DNA from: Oasisia sp. SBJ-2009
Taxonomy: Eukaryota; Annelida; Polychaeta; Sabellida; Siboglinidae
Direction: 5' to 3'
NCBI GenBank assembly: GCA_964017155.1
Contig: OZ024866.1
Location: forward strand, 22,771,082-22,835,081
Length of the DNA stretch: 64,000 bases
In this document: positions 25,844 through 40,109 of the stretch, one piece after another
Layout of the letters: the number at the start of each line of letters is the position of its first letter
Numbering within the stretch: the stretch's first letter is position 1
The notes under the pieces: model-generated
Seen by the model: only the letters and a program-made list of their open reading frames with translations
What the model was told of the DNA's origin: nothing
Database searches by the model: none
Translations under genes and position numbers: made by a program

Positions 25844-26885
25844 GTAAGTGTACTTTGAAAGCAACGTTTGTATATTGTTCACTGCTTCAAACCAAAGTTA
25901 TGCTATTGTGTATGAGGTATGTCTTCAGTATTACGCGCATTCCAGGAATACTTCAAAACGTAAAATGTATACTCTGATGATATCTCAGAGAGATAACAAT
26001 GTCATCAGAATTCTTAACTATGAATAAAATCACGTGTGCATCACAACACAATTTAATCCATTAATTCTTGATACAGAGTGGTTAGATAGAACGTGCGCTT
26101 TCCAAACACATCTCACTGAAGACGACGAATGGCTGAAATGTTATTGGAATGTTCTATGAAGATATATCGTGACGTGAATTCAAGTATTGTCTCTCTTGAA
26201 AATGTGTGCGAAAATGAGATTTAGTGTATAGCAAATCGTTTTCATTAGTGACAAAAAGGAAAACCATTGAATAGAATATGAAATTACACACATCGAAAAC
26301 AAACGTTGTGGACGTTTGGGGACAAATGAATATTTATTAACTTGCACGTCTATCTTTTTTGTTGTGTGCATGTAAGAGTGTTTAAGTATCTATGTTTTGT
26401 TTATTTGAGTGTAAGCGAGTGTGAAGGGGTGTGGGTTTTTGGACAGAAATGTGAGAGGCAATATTTGTGTTAACGTTGATAACTCATTTCTTACTATGCA
26501 TTTGAATGTACTTGGTTTGTTTTTCTTTTCTCAAATGTATATACATATGTATGTTACTGTACGTGGGTATCTTTACGTTAATTGAATGTGTGTTGTATAG
26601 ATCACTAAATGTGATAAAGAAGGTATTTGGTTTGATTGGTGTCTGATCAGCGTCATTTTTTGTTTCTACGCACTAGAATGCCTTTGGTTTCTTTTTTTTT
26701 ACTTTTCTGCTGTACGTGGATACGTAAGTTTGCGTACGTTTTTAAGTGTCAAAGCATACATATGTATATTGAGGTGAATTGGACTGATTTCAGTTCTTTT
26801 ACGAAGGATAGGAATATAAATTGTGTACACTCTACCAACGGAACAGTTGGCGATACACCGGTTTGTTGTTACTTAGCAATTCCAG

Positions 26886-27056
26886 TTGACGGAGGATGGA
26901 CAGCGTGGACAGAGTGGGTGGCGTGTTCTGTGTCATGTGGCACAGGGACCCAACAGAGAAGTCATGCGTGTACCAACCCACCGCCTTCAAATGGAGGTGT
27001 CATTTGTTCTGGCGCTCCAACTGAATCGCGACCATGTGCAACAGCTCCTTGTCCAA
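26886..27056 (+). CDS. TSR exon 23, B type
   Basis: Near-copy of the exon 21 unit, 2,420 bp downstream; upstream intron frame open from 26636. Donor GTAAGT. Confidence 0.92.
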
Positions 27057-28092
27057 GTAAGTGTACGTTGAAAGGAACGTTTGTATATTGTTCACTGCTT
27101 CAAACCAAAGTTGTTCTATTGTGTATGAGGTATGTCTTCAGTAATACGCGCATTCCAGGAATACTTCAAAACGTAAAATGTGTACTCTGATGATATCTCA
27201 GAAAGATAACAATGTCATCAGAATTCTTAACTATGAATAAAATCACGTGTGCATCACAACACAATTTAATCCATTAATTCTTGTTACAGAGTGGTTAGAT
27301 AGAATGTAAACTTTCCAAACACATCTCAATGAAGAAGACGAATGGCTGAAATGTTATTGGAATGTTCTATGAAGATATATCGTGACGTGAATTCAAGTAT
27401 TGTCTCTCTTGAAAATGTGCGCGCAAGTGAGATTTAGTGTATAGCAAATCGTTTTTATTAGTGACAAAAAGGAAAACCATTGAACAGAATATGAAATTAC
27501 ACACATCGAAAACAAACGTTGTGGACGTTTGGGGACAAATGAATATTTATTAACTTGCACGTCTATCTTTTTTGTTGTGTGTATGTAAGAGTGTTTAAGT
27601 ATCTATGTTTTGTTTATTTGAGTGTAAGCGAGTGTGAAGGGGTGTGGGTTTTTGGACAGAAATGTGAGAGGCAATAATTGTGTTAACGTTGATAACTCAT
27701 TTCTTACTATGCATTTGAATATACTTGGTTTGTTTTTCTTTTCTCAAATGTATATACATATGTATTTACTGTACGTGTGTATCTTTAACTTAAATGAATG
27801 TTTGTTGTATAGATAACTAAATGTGATAAAGAAGGTATTTGGGTTGATGGGTGTCTGATCAGCGGCATTGTTTGTTTCTACGCACTAGAATTCCTTTGGT
27901 TTCTTTTTCTTTTCTGCTGTGCGTGGATACGTAAGTTAGCGTACGTCTTTAAGTGTCATAGTATACATATGTATATTGAGGTGAATTGGAGTGATTTCAA
28001 TTCTTTTACGATTGAAAGGAATATAAATTGTGTATACTCTACCAACTGAACAGTTGGCGATACACCGGTTTGTTGTTACTTAGCAATTCCAG

Positions 28093-28263
28093 TTGACGGA
28101 GGATGGACAGCGTGGACAGAGTGGGTGGCGTGTTCTGTGTCATGTGGCACAGGGACCCAACAAAGAAGTCATGCGTGTACCAACCCACCGCCTTCAAATG
28201 GAGGTGTCATTTGTTCTGGCGCTCCAACTGAATCGCGACCATGTGCAACAGCTCCTTGTCCAA
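28093..28263 (+). CDS. TSR exon 24, B type (mosaic unit)
   Basis: The 5' part matches exon 22 (silent CAA in QQR), while the sequence after the donor matches exons 21 and 23 (GTTGAAAGGAACG, GTTGTTCTATTG), so the unit is a mosaic. Donor GTAAGT. Confidence 0.92.
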
Positions 28264-29299
28264 GTAAGTGTACGTTGAAAGGAACGTTTGTATATTGTTC
28301 ACTGCTTCAAACCAAAGTTGTTCTATTGTGTATGAGGTATGTCTTCAGTAATACGCGCATTCCAGGAATACTTCAAAACGTAAAATGTGTACTCTGATGA
28401 TATCTCAGAAAGATAACAATGTCATCAGAATTCTTAACTATGAATAAAATCACGTGTGCATCACAACACAATTTAATCCATTAATTCTTGTTACAGAGTG
28501 GTTAGATAGAATGTAAACTTTCCAAACACATCTCAATGAAGAAGACGAATGGCTGAAATGTTATTGGAATGTTCTATGAAGATATATCGTGACGTGAATT
28601 CAAGTATTGTCTCTCTTGAAAATGTGCGCGCAAGTGAGATTTAGTGTATAGCAAATCGTTTTTATTAGTGACAAAAAGGAAAACCATTGAACAGAATATG
28701 AAATTACACACATCGAAAACAAACGTTGTGGACGTTTGGGGACAAATGAATATTTATTAACTTGCACGTCTATCTTTTTTGTTGTGTGTATGTAAGAGTG
28801 TTTAAGTATCTATGTTTTGTTTATTTGAGTGTAAGCGAGTGTGAAGGGGTGTGGGTTTTTGGACAGAAATGTGAGAGGCAATAATTGTGTTAACGTTGAT
28901 AACTCATTTCTTACTATGCATTTGAATATACTTGGTTTGTTTTTCTTTTCTCAAATGTATATACATATGTATTTACTGTACGTGTGTATCTTTAACTTAA
29001 ATGAATGTTTGTTGTATAGATAACTAAATGTGATAAAGAAGGTATTTGGGTTGATGGGTGTCTGATCAGCGGCATTGTTTGTTTCTACGCACTAGAATTC
29101 CTTTGGTTTCTTTTTCTTTTCTGCTGTGCGTGGATACGTAAGTTAGCGTACGTCTTTAAGTGTCATAGTATACATATGTATATTGAGGTGAATTGGAGTG
29201 ATTTCAATTCTTTTACGATTGAAAGGAATATAAATTGTGTATACTCTACCAACTGAACAGTTGGCGATACACCGGTTTGTTGTTACTTAGCAATTCCAG

Positions 29300-29470
29300 T
29301 TGACGGAGGATGGACAGCGTGGACAGAGTGGGTGGCGTGTTCTGTGTCATGTGGCACAGGGACCCAACAAAGAAGTCATGCGTGTACCAACCCACCGCCT
29401 TCAAATGGAGGTGTCATTTGTTCTGGCGCTCCAACTGAATCGCGACCATGTGCAACAGCTCCTTGTCCAA
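29300..29470 (+). CDS. TSR exon 25, B type
   Basis: Same protein as exon 22, including the downstream GTACTTTGAAAGCA marker. Last of five consecutive B-type exons (21-25). Confidence 0.92.
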
Positions 29471-30507
29471 GTAAGTGTACTTTGAAAGCAAGGTTTGTAT
29501 ATTGTTCACTGCTTCAAACCAAAGTTATGCTATTGTGTATGAGGTATGTCTTCAGTATTACGCGCATTCCAGGAATACTTCAAAACGTAAAATGTATACT
29601 CTGATGATATCTCAGAGAGATAACAATGTCATCAGAATTCTTAACTATGAATAAAATCACGTGTGCATCACAACACAATTTAATCCATTAATTCTTGATA
29701 CAGAGTGGTTAGATAGAACGTGCGCTTTCCAAACACATCTCACTGAAGACGACGAATGGCTGAAATGTTATTGGAATGTTCTATGAAGATATATCGTGAC
29801 GTGAATTCAAGTATTGTCTCTCTTGAAAATGTGTGCGAAAATGAGATTTAGTGTATAGCAAATCGTTTTCATTAGTGACAAAAAGGAAAACCATTGAATA
29901 GAATATGAAATTACACACATCGAAAACAAACGTTGTGGACGTTTGGGGACAAATGAATATTTATTAACTTGCACGTCTATCTTTTTTGTTGTGTGCATGT
30001 AAGAGTGTTTAAGTATCTATGTTTTGTTTATTTGAGTGTAAGCGAGTGTGAAGGGGTGTGGGTTTTTGGACAGAAATGTGAGAGGCAATATTTGTGTTAA
30101 CGTTGATAACTCATTTCTTACTATGCATTTGAATGTACTTGGTTTGTTTTTCTTTTCTCAAATGTATGTACATATGTATGTTACTGTACGTGTGTATCTT
30201 TAACTTAAATGAATGTTTGTTGTATAGATAATTAAATGTGATAAAGAAGGTATTTGGGTTGATGGGTGTCTGATCAGCGGCATTGTTTGTTTCTACGCAC
30301 TAGAATTCCTTTGGTTTCTTTTTCTTTTTTGCTGTGCGTGGATACGTAAGTTAGCGTACGTCTTTAAGTGTCATAGTATACATATGTATATTGAGGTGAA
30401 TGGGACTGATTTCATTTCTTTTACGATTGATTGGAATATAAATTGTGTATACTCTACCAACTGAACAGTTGGCGATACACCCGTTTGTTGTTACTTAGCT
30501 ATTCCAG

Positions 30508-30678
30508 TTGACGGAGGATGGACAGCGTGGACAGAGTGGGTGGCTTGTTCTGTGACATGTGGGACAGGGACCCAACAGAGAAGTCATGCGTGTACCAACC
30601 CACCGCCTTCAAATGGAGGTGTCATTTGTTCTGGCGCTCCAACTGAATCGCAACCATGTGCAACAGCTCCTTGTCCAA
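30508..30678 (+). CDS. TSR exon 26, A type
   Basis: Consensus protein, GTATGT donor; array returns to A type. Acceptor context TTAGCTATTCCAG. Confidence 0.92.
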
Positions 30679-31714
30679 GTATGTGTACGTTGAAAGGAAC
30701 GTTTCTATATTGTTCACTGCTTCAAACCAAAGATTTCCTATTGTGTATGAGGTATGTCTTAAGTACTACGCGCATTCCAGGAATACTTCAAAACGTAAAA
30801 TGTATACTCTGATGATATATCAGAAAGATAACAAAGTCAACAGAATTCTTAACTATGAATAAAAATACTTGTGCCTCACAACACCATTGAATCCTTTAAT
30901 TCTTCATACAGAGTGGTTAGATAGAACGTACGCTGTCCAAACACATCTCACTGAAGACGACGAATGGCTGAAATGTTATTGGAATGTTCTATGAAGATAT
31001 ATCGTGACGTGATTTCAAGTATTGTCTCTCTTGAAAATGTGCGCGCAAATGAGATTTAGTGTACAGCAAATCGTTTTTATTAGTGACAAAAAGGAAAACC
31101 ATTGAATAGAATATGAAATTACAGACATCGAAAACAAACGTTGTGGACGTTGGGGACAAATGAATATTTATTAATTTGCACGTTTTTCTGATTTGTTGTG
31201 TGTATGTAAGAGTGTTTAAGTATCTATGTTTTGTTTATTTGAGTGTAAGCGAGTGCGAAGGAGTTTGGGTTTTTGGACGGAAATGTGAGAGGCCATGTTT
31301 CTGTTAACGTTGATTACTCATTTCTTACTATGCATTTGAATATACTTGGTTTGTTTTTCTTTTCTCAAAAGTATATACATATGTATGTTACTGTACGTGT
31401 GTATCTTTACGTTAAATGAATGTTTGTTGTATAGATAATTAAATGTGACAAAGAAGGTATTTGGGTTGATGGGTGTCTGATCAGCGGCATTGTTTGTTTC
31501 TACGCACTAGAATTCCTATGGTTTCTTTTTCTTTTCTGCTGTGCGTGGATACGTAAGTTAGCGTACGTCTTTAAGTGTCATAGTATACATATGTATATTG
31601 AGGTGAATGGGACTGATTTCATTTCTTTTACGATTGATTGGAATATAAATTGTGTATACTCTACCAACTGAACAGTTGGCGATACACCCGTTTGTTGTTA
31701 CTTAGCAATTCCAG

Positions 31715-31885
31715 TTGACGGAGGATGGACAGCGTGGACAGAGTGGGTGGCTTGTTCTGTGACATGTGGGACAGGGACCCAACAGAGAAGTCATGCGTGT
31801 ACCAACCCACCGCCTTCAAATGGAGGTGTCATTTGTTCTGGCGCTCCAACTGAATCGCAACCATGTGCAACAGCTCCTTGTCCAA
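31715..31885 (+). CDS. TSR exon 27, A type
   Basis: Consensus protein. First unit of the five-unit block later repeated at exons 32-36; downstream private variants are AATACGTGGGCC and ACACATCCAAAAC. Confidence 0.92.
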
Positions 31886-32923
31886 GTATGTGTACATTGA
31901 AAGGAACGTTTGTATATTGTTCACTGCTTCAAACCAAAGATTTCCTATTGTGTATGAGGTATGTCTTCAGTACTACGCGCATTCCAGGAATACTTCAAAA
32001 CGTAAAGTGTACACTCTGATTATATCTCAGAAAGATAACAATGCCATCAGAATTCTTAACTATGAATAAAAATACGTGGGCCTCACAACACAATTTAATC
32101 CATTAATTCTTGATACAGAGTGGTTAGATAGAACGTACGCTTTCCAAACACATCTCACTGAAGACGACGAATGGCTGAAATGTTATAGGAATGTTCCATG
32201 AAGATATATCGTGACGTAATTTCAAGTATTGTCTGTCTTGAAAATGTGCGCGCAAATGAGATTTAGTGTATAGCAAATCGTTTTTATTAGTGACAAAAAG
32301 GAAAACCATTGAATAGAATATGAAATTACACACATCCAAAACAAACGTTGTGGACGTCTTGGGACAAATGAATATTTATTAATTTGCACGTTTTTCTGTT
32401 TTGTTGTGTGTATGTAAGCATGTTTAAGTATCTATGTTTTGTTTATTTGAGTGTAAGCGAGTGTGAAGAAATGTGGGTTTTGGGACAGAAATGTGAGATG
32501 CAATGTTTCTGTTAACGTTGATTACTCATTTCTTAATATGCATTTGCATGTACTTGGTTTGTTTTGTTTTCCTCAAATGTATATACATATGTATGTTACT
32601 GTACGTGTGTATCTTTACGTTAAATGAATGTTTGTTTCATAGATTAACTAAATGTGATAAAGAAGGTATTTGGGTTGATGGGTGTCTGATCAGCGGCATT
32701 GTTTGTTTCTACGCACTAGAATTCCTTTGGTTTCTTTTTCTTTTCTGCTGTGCGTGGATACGTAAGTTAGCGTACGTCTTTAAGTGTCATAGTATACATA
32801 TGTATATTGAGGTGAATTGGAGTGATTTCAGTTCTTTTACGATTGAAAGGAATATAAATTGTGTATACTCTACCAACTGAACAGTTGGCGATACACCCGT
32901 TTTTTGTTACTTAGCAATTCCAG

Positions 32924-33094
32924 TTGACGGAGGATGGACAGCGTGGACAGATTGGGTGGCTTGTTCTGTGACATGTGGGACAGGGACCCAACAGAGAAGC
33001 CATGCGTGTACCAACCCACCGCCTTCAAATGGAGGTGTCATTTGTTCTGGCGCTCCAACTGAATCGCAACCATGTGCAACAGCTCCTTGTCCAA
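32924..33094 (+). CDS. TSR exon 28, D type
   Basis: WTDW variant, silent AGC for Ser in QRSH, short-class intron after it. Repeated exactly 6,012 bp on as exon 33. Confidence 0.92.
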
Positions 33095-34097
33095 GTATGT
33101 GTACGTTTCACTGCTTCAAACCAAAGATTTCCTATTGTGTATGAGGTATGTCTTCAGTACTACGCGCATTCCAGGAATACTTCAAAACGTAAAATGTATA
33201 CTCTGATGATACATCAGAAAGATAACAAAGTCAAGTATGAATAAAAATACGTGTGCATCACAACACAATTTAATCCATTAATTCTTGTTACAGAGTGATT
33301 AGATAGAATGAATGCTTTCAAAACACATCTCACTGAAGAAGACGAATGGCTGAAATGTTATTGGAATGTTCTATGAAGATATATCATGACGTGAATTCAA
33401 GTATTGTCTCTCTTGAAAATGTGCGCGCAAATGAGATTTAGTGTATAGCAAATCGTTTTTATTAGTGACAAAAAGGACAACCACTGAATAGAATATGAAA
33501 TTACACACATCGAAAACAAACGTTGTGAACGTTAGGGGACAAATGAATATATATTAATTTGCACGTTTATCTGTTTTGTTGTGTGTATGTAAGTGTGTTT
33601 AAGTATCTATGTTTTGTTTATATGAGTGTAAGCGAGTGTGAAAGAGTGTGGGTTTTTGGACAGAAATGTGAGATGCAATATTTGTGTTAACGTTGATTAC
33701 TCATTTCTTACTATGCATTTGAATATACTTGGTTTGTTTTTCTTTTCTCAAATGTATATACATATGAATGTTACTATACGTGTGTATCTTTACGTTAAAT
33801 GAATGTTTGTTGTATGGATAGCTAAATGTGATAAAGAAGGTATTTGGGGTGATGGGTGTCTGAACAGCGGCATTGTTTGTTTCTACGCACTAGAATTCCT
33901 TTGGTTTCTTTTTCTTTTCTGCTGTGCAGGGATACGTAAGTGTGCGTACGCCTTTAAGTGTCATAGAATACATATGTATATTGAGGTGAATTGGACTGAT
34001 TTCATTTCTTTTACGATTGATTGGAATATAAATTGTGCATACTCTACCAACTGAACAGTGGGCGATACACCCGTTTTTTGTTACTTTGCAATTCCAG

Positions 34098-34268
34098 TTG
34101 ACGGAGGATGGACAGGGTGGACAGAGTGGCTGGCTTGTTCTGTGACATGTGGGACAGGGACCCAACAGAGAAATCATGCGTGTACCAACCCACCGCCTTC
34201 AAATGGAGGTGTCATTTGTTCTGGCGCTCCAACTGAATCGCAACCATGTGCAACAGCTCCTTGTCCAA
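34098..34268 (+). CDS. TSR exon 29, C type, Ser-to-Asn
   Basis: WTGWTEWLAC plus QQRNHAC (Asn for Ser before His). Upstream TTTG, so only the CCAG acceptor remains. Repeated as exon 34. Confidence 0.92.
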
Positions 34269-35304
34269 GTATGTGTACGTTGAAAGGAACGTTTGTATAT
34301 TGTTCACTGCTTCAAACAAAGATTTCCTATTGTGTATGAGGTATGTCTTCAGTACTACGCGCATTCCAGGAATACTTCGAAACGCAAAATGTATACTCTG
34401 ATGATATCTCAGAAAGATAACAATGTCATCAGAATTCTTAACAATGAAAATAAATACTTCTTCCTCACAACACAATTTAATCCATTAATTCTTGATACCG
34501 AGTGGTTAGATAGAACGTACGCTTTCCAAACACATCTCACTGAAGACGACGAATGGCTGAAATGTTATTGGAATGTTCTATGAAGATATATCGTGACGTG
34601 ATTTCAAGTATTGTCTCTCTTGAAAATGTGCGCGCAAATGAGATTTAGTGTATAGCAAATCGTTTTTATTAGTGACAAAAAGGAAAACCATTGAATAGAA
34701 TATGAAATTACACACATCGAAAACAAACGTTGTGGACGTCTCGGGACAAATGAATATTTATTAATTTGCAAGTTTTTCTGTTTTGTTGTGTGTATGTAAG
34801 CATGTTTAAGTATCTATGTTTTGTTTATTTGAGTGTAAGCGAGTGTGAAGAAATGTGGGTTTTGGGACAGAAATGTGAGATGCAATGTTTCTGTTAACGT
34901 TGATTACTCATTTCTTACTATGCATTTGAATATACTTGGTTTGTTTTTCTTTTCTCAAATGTATGTACATATGTATGTTACTGTACGTGTGTATCTTTAA
35001 CTTAAATGAATGTTTGTTGTATAGATAATTAAATGTGATAAAGAAGGTATTTGGGTTGATGGGTGTCTGATCAGCGGCATTGTTTGTTTCTACGCACTAG
35101 AATTCCTTTGGTTTCTTTTTCTTTTCTGCTGTGCGTGGATACGTAAGTTAGCGTACGTCTTTAAGTGTCATAGTATACATATGTATATTGAGGTGAATGG
35201 GACTGATTTCATTTCTTTTACGATTGATTGGAATATAAATTGTGTATACTCTACCAATTGAACAGTTGGCGATACACCCGTTTGTTGTTACTTAGCTATT
35301 CCAG

Positions 35305-35475
35305 TTGACGGAGGATGGACAGCGTGGACAGAGTGGGTGGCTTGTTCTGTGACATGTGGGACAGGGACCCAACAGAGAAGTCATGCGTGTACCAACCCAC
35401 CGCCTTCAAATGGAGGTGTCATTTGTTCTGGCGCTCCAACTGAATCGCAACCATGTGCAACAGCTCCTTGTCCAA
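35305..35475 (+). CDS. TSR exon 30, A type (recombinant unit)
   Basis: Consensus protein. The upstream intron is exon-16-like (ACCAATTGAACAG), while the downstream intron is exon-20-like (AAAAGATAAAATG), so two older units were joined in or after this exon. Confidence 0.92.
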
Positions 35476-36519
35476 GTATGTGTACGTTGAAAGGAACGTT
35501 TGTATATTGTTCACTGCTTCAAACCAAAGATTTCCTATTGTGTATGAGGTATGTCTTCAGTACTACGCGCATTCCAGGAATACTTCAAAAGATAAAATGT
35601 ATACTCTGATGATATCTCAGAGAGATAACAATGTCATCAGAATTATTAACTATGAAGAAAAATACTTGTGCCTCACAACACAATTTAATCCATTAATTCT
35701 TGATACAGAGTGGTTAGATAGAACGTACGCTTTCCAAACACATCTCACTGAAGACGACGAATGGCTGAAGTGTTATTGGAATGTTCTATGAAGATATATC
35801 GTGACGTGAACTCAAGTATTGTCTCTCTTGAAAATGTGCGCGCAAGTGAGATTTAGTGTATAGCAAATCGTTTTCATTAGTGACAAAAAGGAAAACCATT
35901 GAATAGAATATGAAATTACACACATCGAAAACAAACGTTGTGGACGTTTGGGGACAAATGAATATTAATTAACTTGCACGTTTTTCTGTTTTGTTGTGTG
36001 TATGTAAGAGTGTTTAAGTATTTATGTTTTGTTTATTTGAGTGTAAGCGAGTGTGAAGGAGTGTGGGTTTTTGAACAGAAATGTGTGGGAGGCAATGTTT
36101 CTGTTAACGTTGATTACTCATTTCTTACTATGCATTTGAATGTACTTGGTTTGTTTTTCTTTTCTCAAATGTATATACATATGTATGTTACTGTACGTGG
36201 GTATCTTTACGTTAATTGAATGTGTGTTGTATAGATCACTAAATGTGATAAAGAAGGTATTTGGTTTGATTGGTGTCTGATCAGCGTCATTTTTTGTTTC
36301 TACGCACTAGAATCCCTTTGGTTTCTTTTTTTTTACTTTTCTGCTGTACGTGGATACGTAAGTTTGCGTACGTTTTTAAGTGTCAAAGCATACATATGTA
36401 TATTGAGGTGAATTGGACTGATTTCAGTTCTTTTACGAAGGATAGGAATATAAATTGTGTACACTCTACCAACGGAACAGTTGGCGATACACCGGTTTGT
36501 TGTTACTTAGCAATTCCAG

Positions 36520-36690
36520 TTGACGGAGGATGGACAGCGTGGACAGAGTGGGTGGCGTGTTCTGTGTCATGTGGCACAGGGACCCAACAGAGAAGTCATG
36601 CGTGTACCAACCCACCGCCTTCAAATGGAGGTGTCATTTGTTCTGGCGCTCCAACTGAATCGCGACCATGTGCAACAGCTCCTTGTCCAA
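36520..36690 (+). CDS. TSR exon 31, B type
   Basis: CSVSC/SRPC protein with GTAAGT donor; upstream intron frame open from 36270. The private downstream variant ATTAATCCTTGTTAC is shared with exons 36 and 39. Confidence 0.92.
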
Positions 36691-37726
36691 GTAAGTGTAC
36701 GTTGAAAGGAACGTTTGTATATTGTTCACTGCTTCAAACCAAAGTTGTTCTATTGTGTATGAGGTATGTCTTCAGTAATACGCGCATTCCAGGAATACTT
36801 CAAAACGTAAAATGTGTACTCTGATGATATCTCAGAAAGATAACAATGTCATCAGAATTCTTAACTATGAATAAAATCACGTGTGCATCACAACACAATT
36901 TAATCCATTAATCCTTGTTACAGAGTGGTTAGATAGAATGTAAACTTTCCAAACACATCTCAATGAAGAAGACGAATGGCTGAAATGTTATTGGAATGTT
37001 CTATGAAGATATATCGTGACGTGAATTCAAGTATTGTCTCTCTTGAAAATGTGCGCGCAAGTGAGATTTAGTGTATAGCAAATCGTTTTTATTAGTGACA
37101 AAAAGGAAAACCATTGAACAGAATATGAAATTACACACATCGAAAACAAACGTTGTGGACGTTTGGGGACAAATGAATATTTATTAACTTGCACGTCTAT
37201 CTTTTTTGTTGTGTGTATGTAAGAGTGTTTAAGTATCTATGTTTTGTTTATTTGAGTGTAAGCGAGTGTGAAGGGGTGTGGGTTTTTGGACAGAAATGTG
37301 AGAGGCAATAATTGTGTTAACGTTGATAACTCATTTCTTACTATGCATTTGAATATACTTGGTTTGTTTTTCTTTTCTCAAATGTATATACATATGTATT
37401 TACTGTACGTGTGTATCTTTAACTTAAATGAATGTTTGTTGTATAGATAACTAAATGTGATAAAGAAGGTATTTGGGTTGATGGGTGTCTGATCAGCGGC
37501 ATTGTTTGTTTCTACGCACTAGAATTCCTTTGGTTTCTTTTTCTTTTCTGCTGTGCGTGGATACGTAAGTTAGCGTACGTCTTTAAGTGTCATAGTATAC
37601 ATATGTATATTGAGGTGAATTGGAGTGATTTCAATTCTTTTACGATTGAAAGGAATATAAATTGTGTATACTCTACCAACTGAACAGTTGGCGATACACC
37701 CGTTTGTTGTTACTTAGCAATTCCAG

Positions 37727-37897
37727 TTGACGGAGGATGGACAGCGTGGACAGAGTGGGTGGCTTGTTCTGTGACATGTGGGACAGGGACCCAACAGAGA
37801 AGTCATGCGTGTACCAACCCACCGCCTTCAAATGGAGGTGTCATTTGTTCTGGCGCTCCAACTGAATCGCAACCATGTGCAACAGCTCCTTGTCCAA
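37727..37897 (+). CDS. TSR exon 32, A type, first of duplicated block
   Basis: Exon and downstream intron copy exon 27, but the upstream intron is B type. The block-duplication joint therefore lies just upstream, in the last tens of bases of the intron. Confidence 0.92.
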
Positions 37898-38935
37898 GTA
37901 TGTGTACATTGAAAGGAACGTTTGTATATTGTTCACTGCTTCAAACCAAAGATTTCCTATTGTGTATGAGGTATGTCTTCAGTACTACGCGCATTCCAGG
38001 AATACTTCAAAACGTAAAGTGTACACTCTGATTATATCTCAGAAAGATAACAATGCCATCAGAATTCTTAACTATGAATAAAAATACGTGGGCCTCACAA
38101 CACAATTTAATCCATTAATTCTTGATACAGAGTGGTTAGATAGAACGTACGCTTTCCAAACACATCTCACTGAAGACGACGAATGGCTGAAATGTTATAG
38201 GAATGTTCCATGAAGATATATCGTGACGTAATTTCAAGTATTGTCTGTCTTGAAAATGTGCGCGCAAATGAGATTTAGTGTATAGCAAATCGTTTTTATT
38301 AGTGACAAAAAGGAAAACCATTGAATAGAATATGAAATTACACACATCCAAAACAAACGTTGTGGACGTCTTGGGACAAATGAATATTTATTAATTTGCA
38401 CGTTTTTCTGTTTTGTTGTGTGTATGTAAGCATGTTTAAGTATCTATGTTTTGTTTATTTGAGTGTAAGCGAGTGTGAAGAAATGTGGGTTTTGGGACAG
38501 AAATGTGAGATGCAATGTTTCTGTTAACGTTGATTACTCATTTCTTAATATGCATTTGCATGTACTTGGTTTGTTTTGTTTTCCTCAAATGTATATACAT
38601 ATGTATGTTACTGTACGTGTGTATCTTTACGTTAAATGAATGTTTGTTTCATAGATTAACTAAATGTGATAAAGAAGGTATTTGGGTTGATGGGTGTCTG
38701 ATCAGCGGCATTGTTTGTTTCTACGCACTAGAATTCCTTTGGTTTCTTTTTCTTTTCTGCTGTGCGTGGATACGTAAGTTAGCGTACGTCTTTAAGTGTC
38801 ATAGTATACATATGTATATTGAGGTGAATTGGAGTGATTTCAGTTCTTTTACGATTGAAAGGAATATAAATTGTGTATACTCTACCAACTGAACAGTTGG
38901 CGATACACCCGTTTTTTGTTACTTAGCAATTCCAG

Positions 38936-39106
38936 TTGACGGAGGATGGACAGCGTGGACAGATTGGGTGGCTTGTTCTGTGACATGTGGGACAGGGACC
39001 CAACAGAGAAGCCATGCGTGTACCAACCCACCGCCTTCAAATGGAGGTGTCATTTGTTCTGGCGCTCCAACTGAATCGCAACCATGTGCAACAGCTCCTT
39101 GTCCAA
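38936..39106 (+). CDS. TSR exon 33, D type
   Basis: Copy of exon 28 at 6,012 bp, including the silent AGC; short-class intron follows. Confidence 0.92.
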
Positions 39107-40109
39107 GTATGTGTACGTTTCACTGCTTCAAACCAAAGATTTCCTATTGTGTATGAGGTATGTCTTCAGTACTACGCGCATTCCAGGAATACTTCAAAAC
39201 GTAAAATGTATACTCTGATGATACATCAGAAAGATAACAAAGTCAAGTATGAATAAAAATACGTGTGCATCACAACACAATTTAATCCATTAATTCTTGT
39301 TACAGAGTGATTAGATAGAATGAATGCTTTCAAAACACATCTCACTGAAGAAGACGAATGGCTGAAATGTTATTGGAATGTTCTATGAAGATATATCATG
39401 ACGTGAATTCAAGTATTGTCTCTCTTGAAAATGTGCGCGCAAATGAGATTTAGTGTATAGCAAATCGTTTTTATTAGTGACAAAAAGGACAACCACTGAA
39501 TAGAATATGAAATTACACACATCGAAAACAAACGTTGTGAACGTTAGGGGACAAATGAATATATATTAATTTGCACGTTTATCTGTTTTGTTGTGTGTAT
39601 GTAAGTGTGTTTAAGTATCTATGTTTTGTTTATATGAGTGTAAGCGAGTGTGAAAGAGTGTGGGTTTTTGGACAGAAATGTGAGATGCAATATTTGTGTT
39701 AACGTTGATTACTCATTTCTTACTATGCATTTGAATATACTTGGTTTGTTTTTCTTTTCTCAAATGTATATACATATGAATGTTACTATACGTGTGTATC
39801 TTTACGTTAAATGAATGTTTGTTGTATGGATAGCTAAATGTGATAAAGAAGGTATTTGGGGTGATGGGTGTCTGAACAGCGGCATTGTTTGTTTCTACGC
39901 ACTAGAATTCCTTTGGTTTCTTTTTCTTTTCTGCTGTGCAGGGATACGTAAGTGTGCGTACGCCTTTAAGTGTCATAGAATACATATGTATATTGAGGTG
40001 AATTGGACTGATTTCATTTCTTTTACGATTGATTGGAATATAAATTGTGCATACTCTACCAACTGAACAGTGGGCGATACACCCGTTTTTTGTTACTTTG
40101 CAATTCCAG

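Larger units (their letters stand above)
31690..37701 (+). repeat. Five-unit higher-order block, copy 1
   Basis: Exons 27-31 with introns. Every exon has its counterpart exactly 6,012 bp downstream, and private variants (AATACGTGGGCC, ACACATCCAAAAC, CAGAATTATTAAC, ATTAATCCTTGTTAC) occur in both copies. Ends are approximate. Confidence 0.85.
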
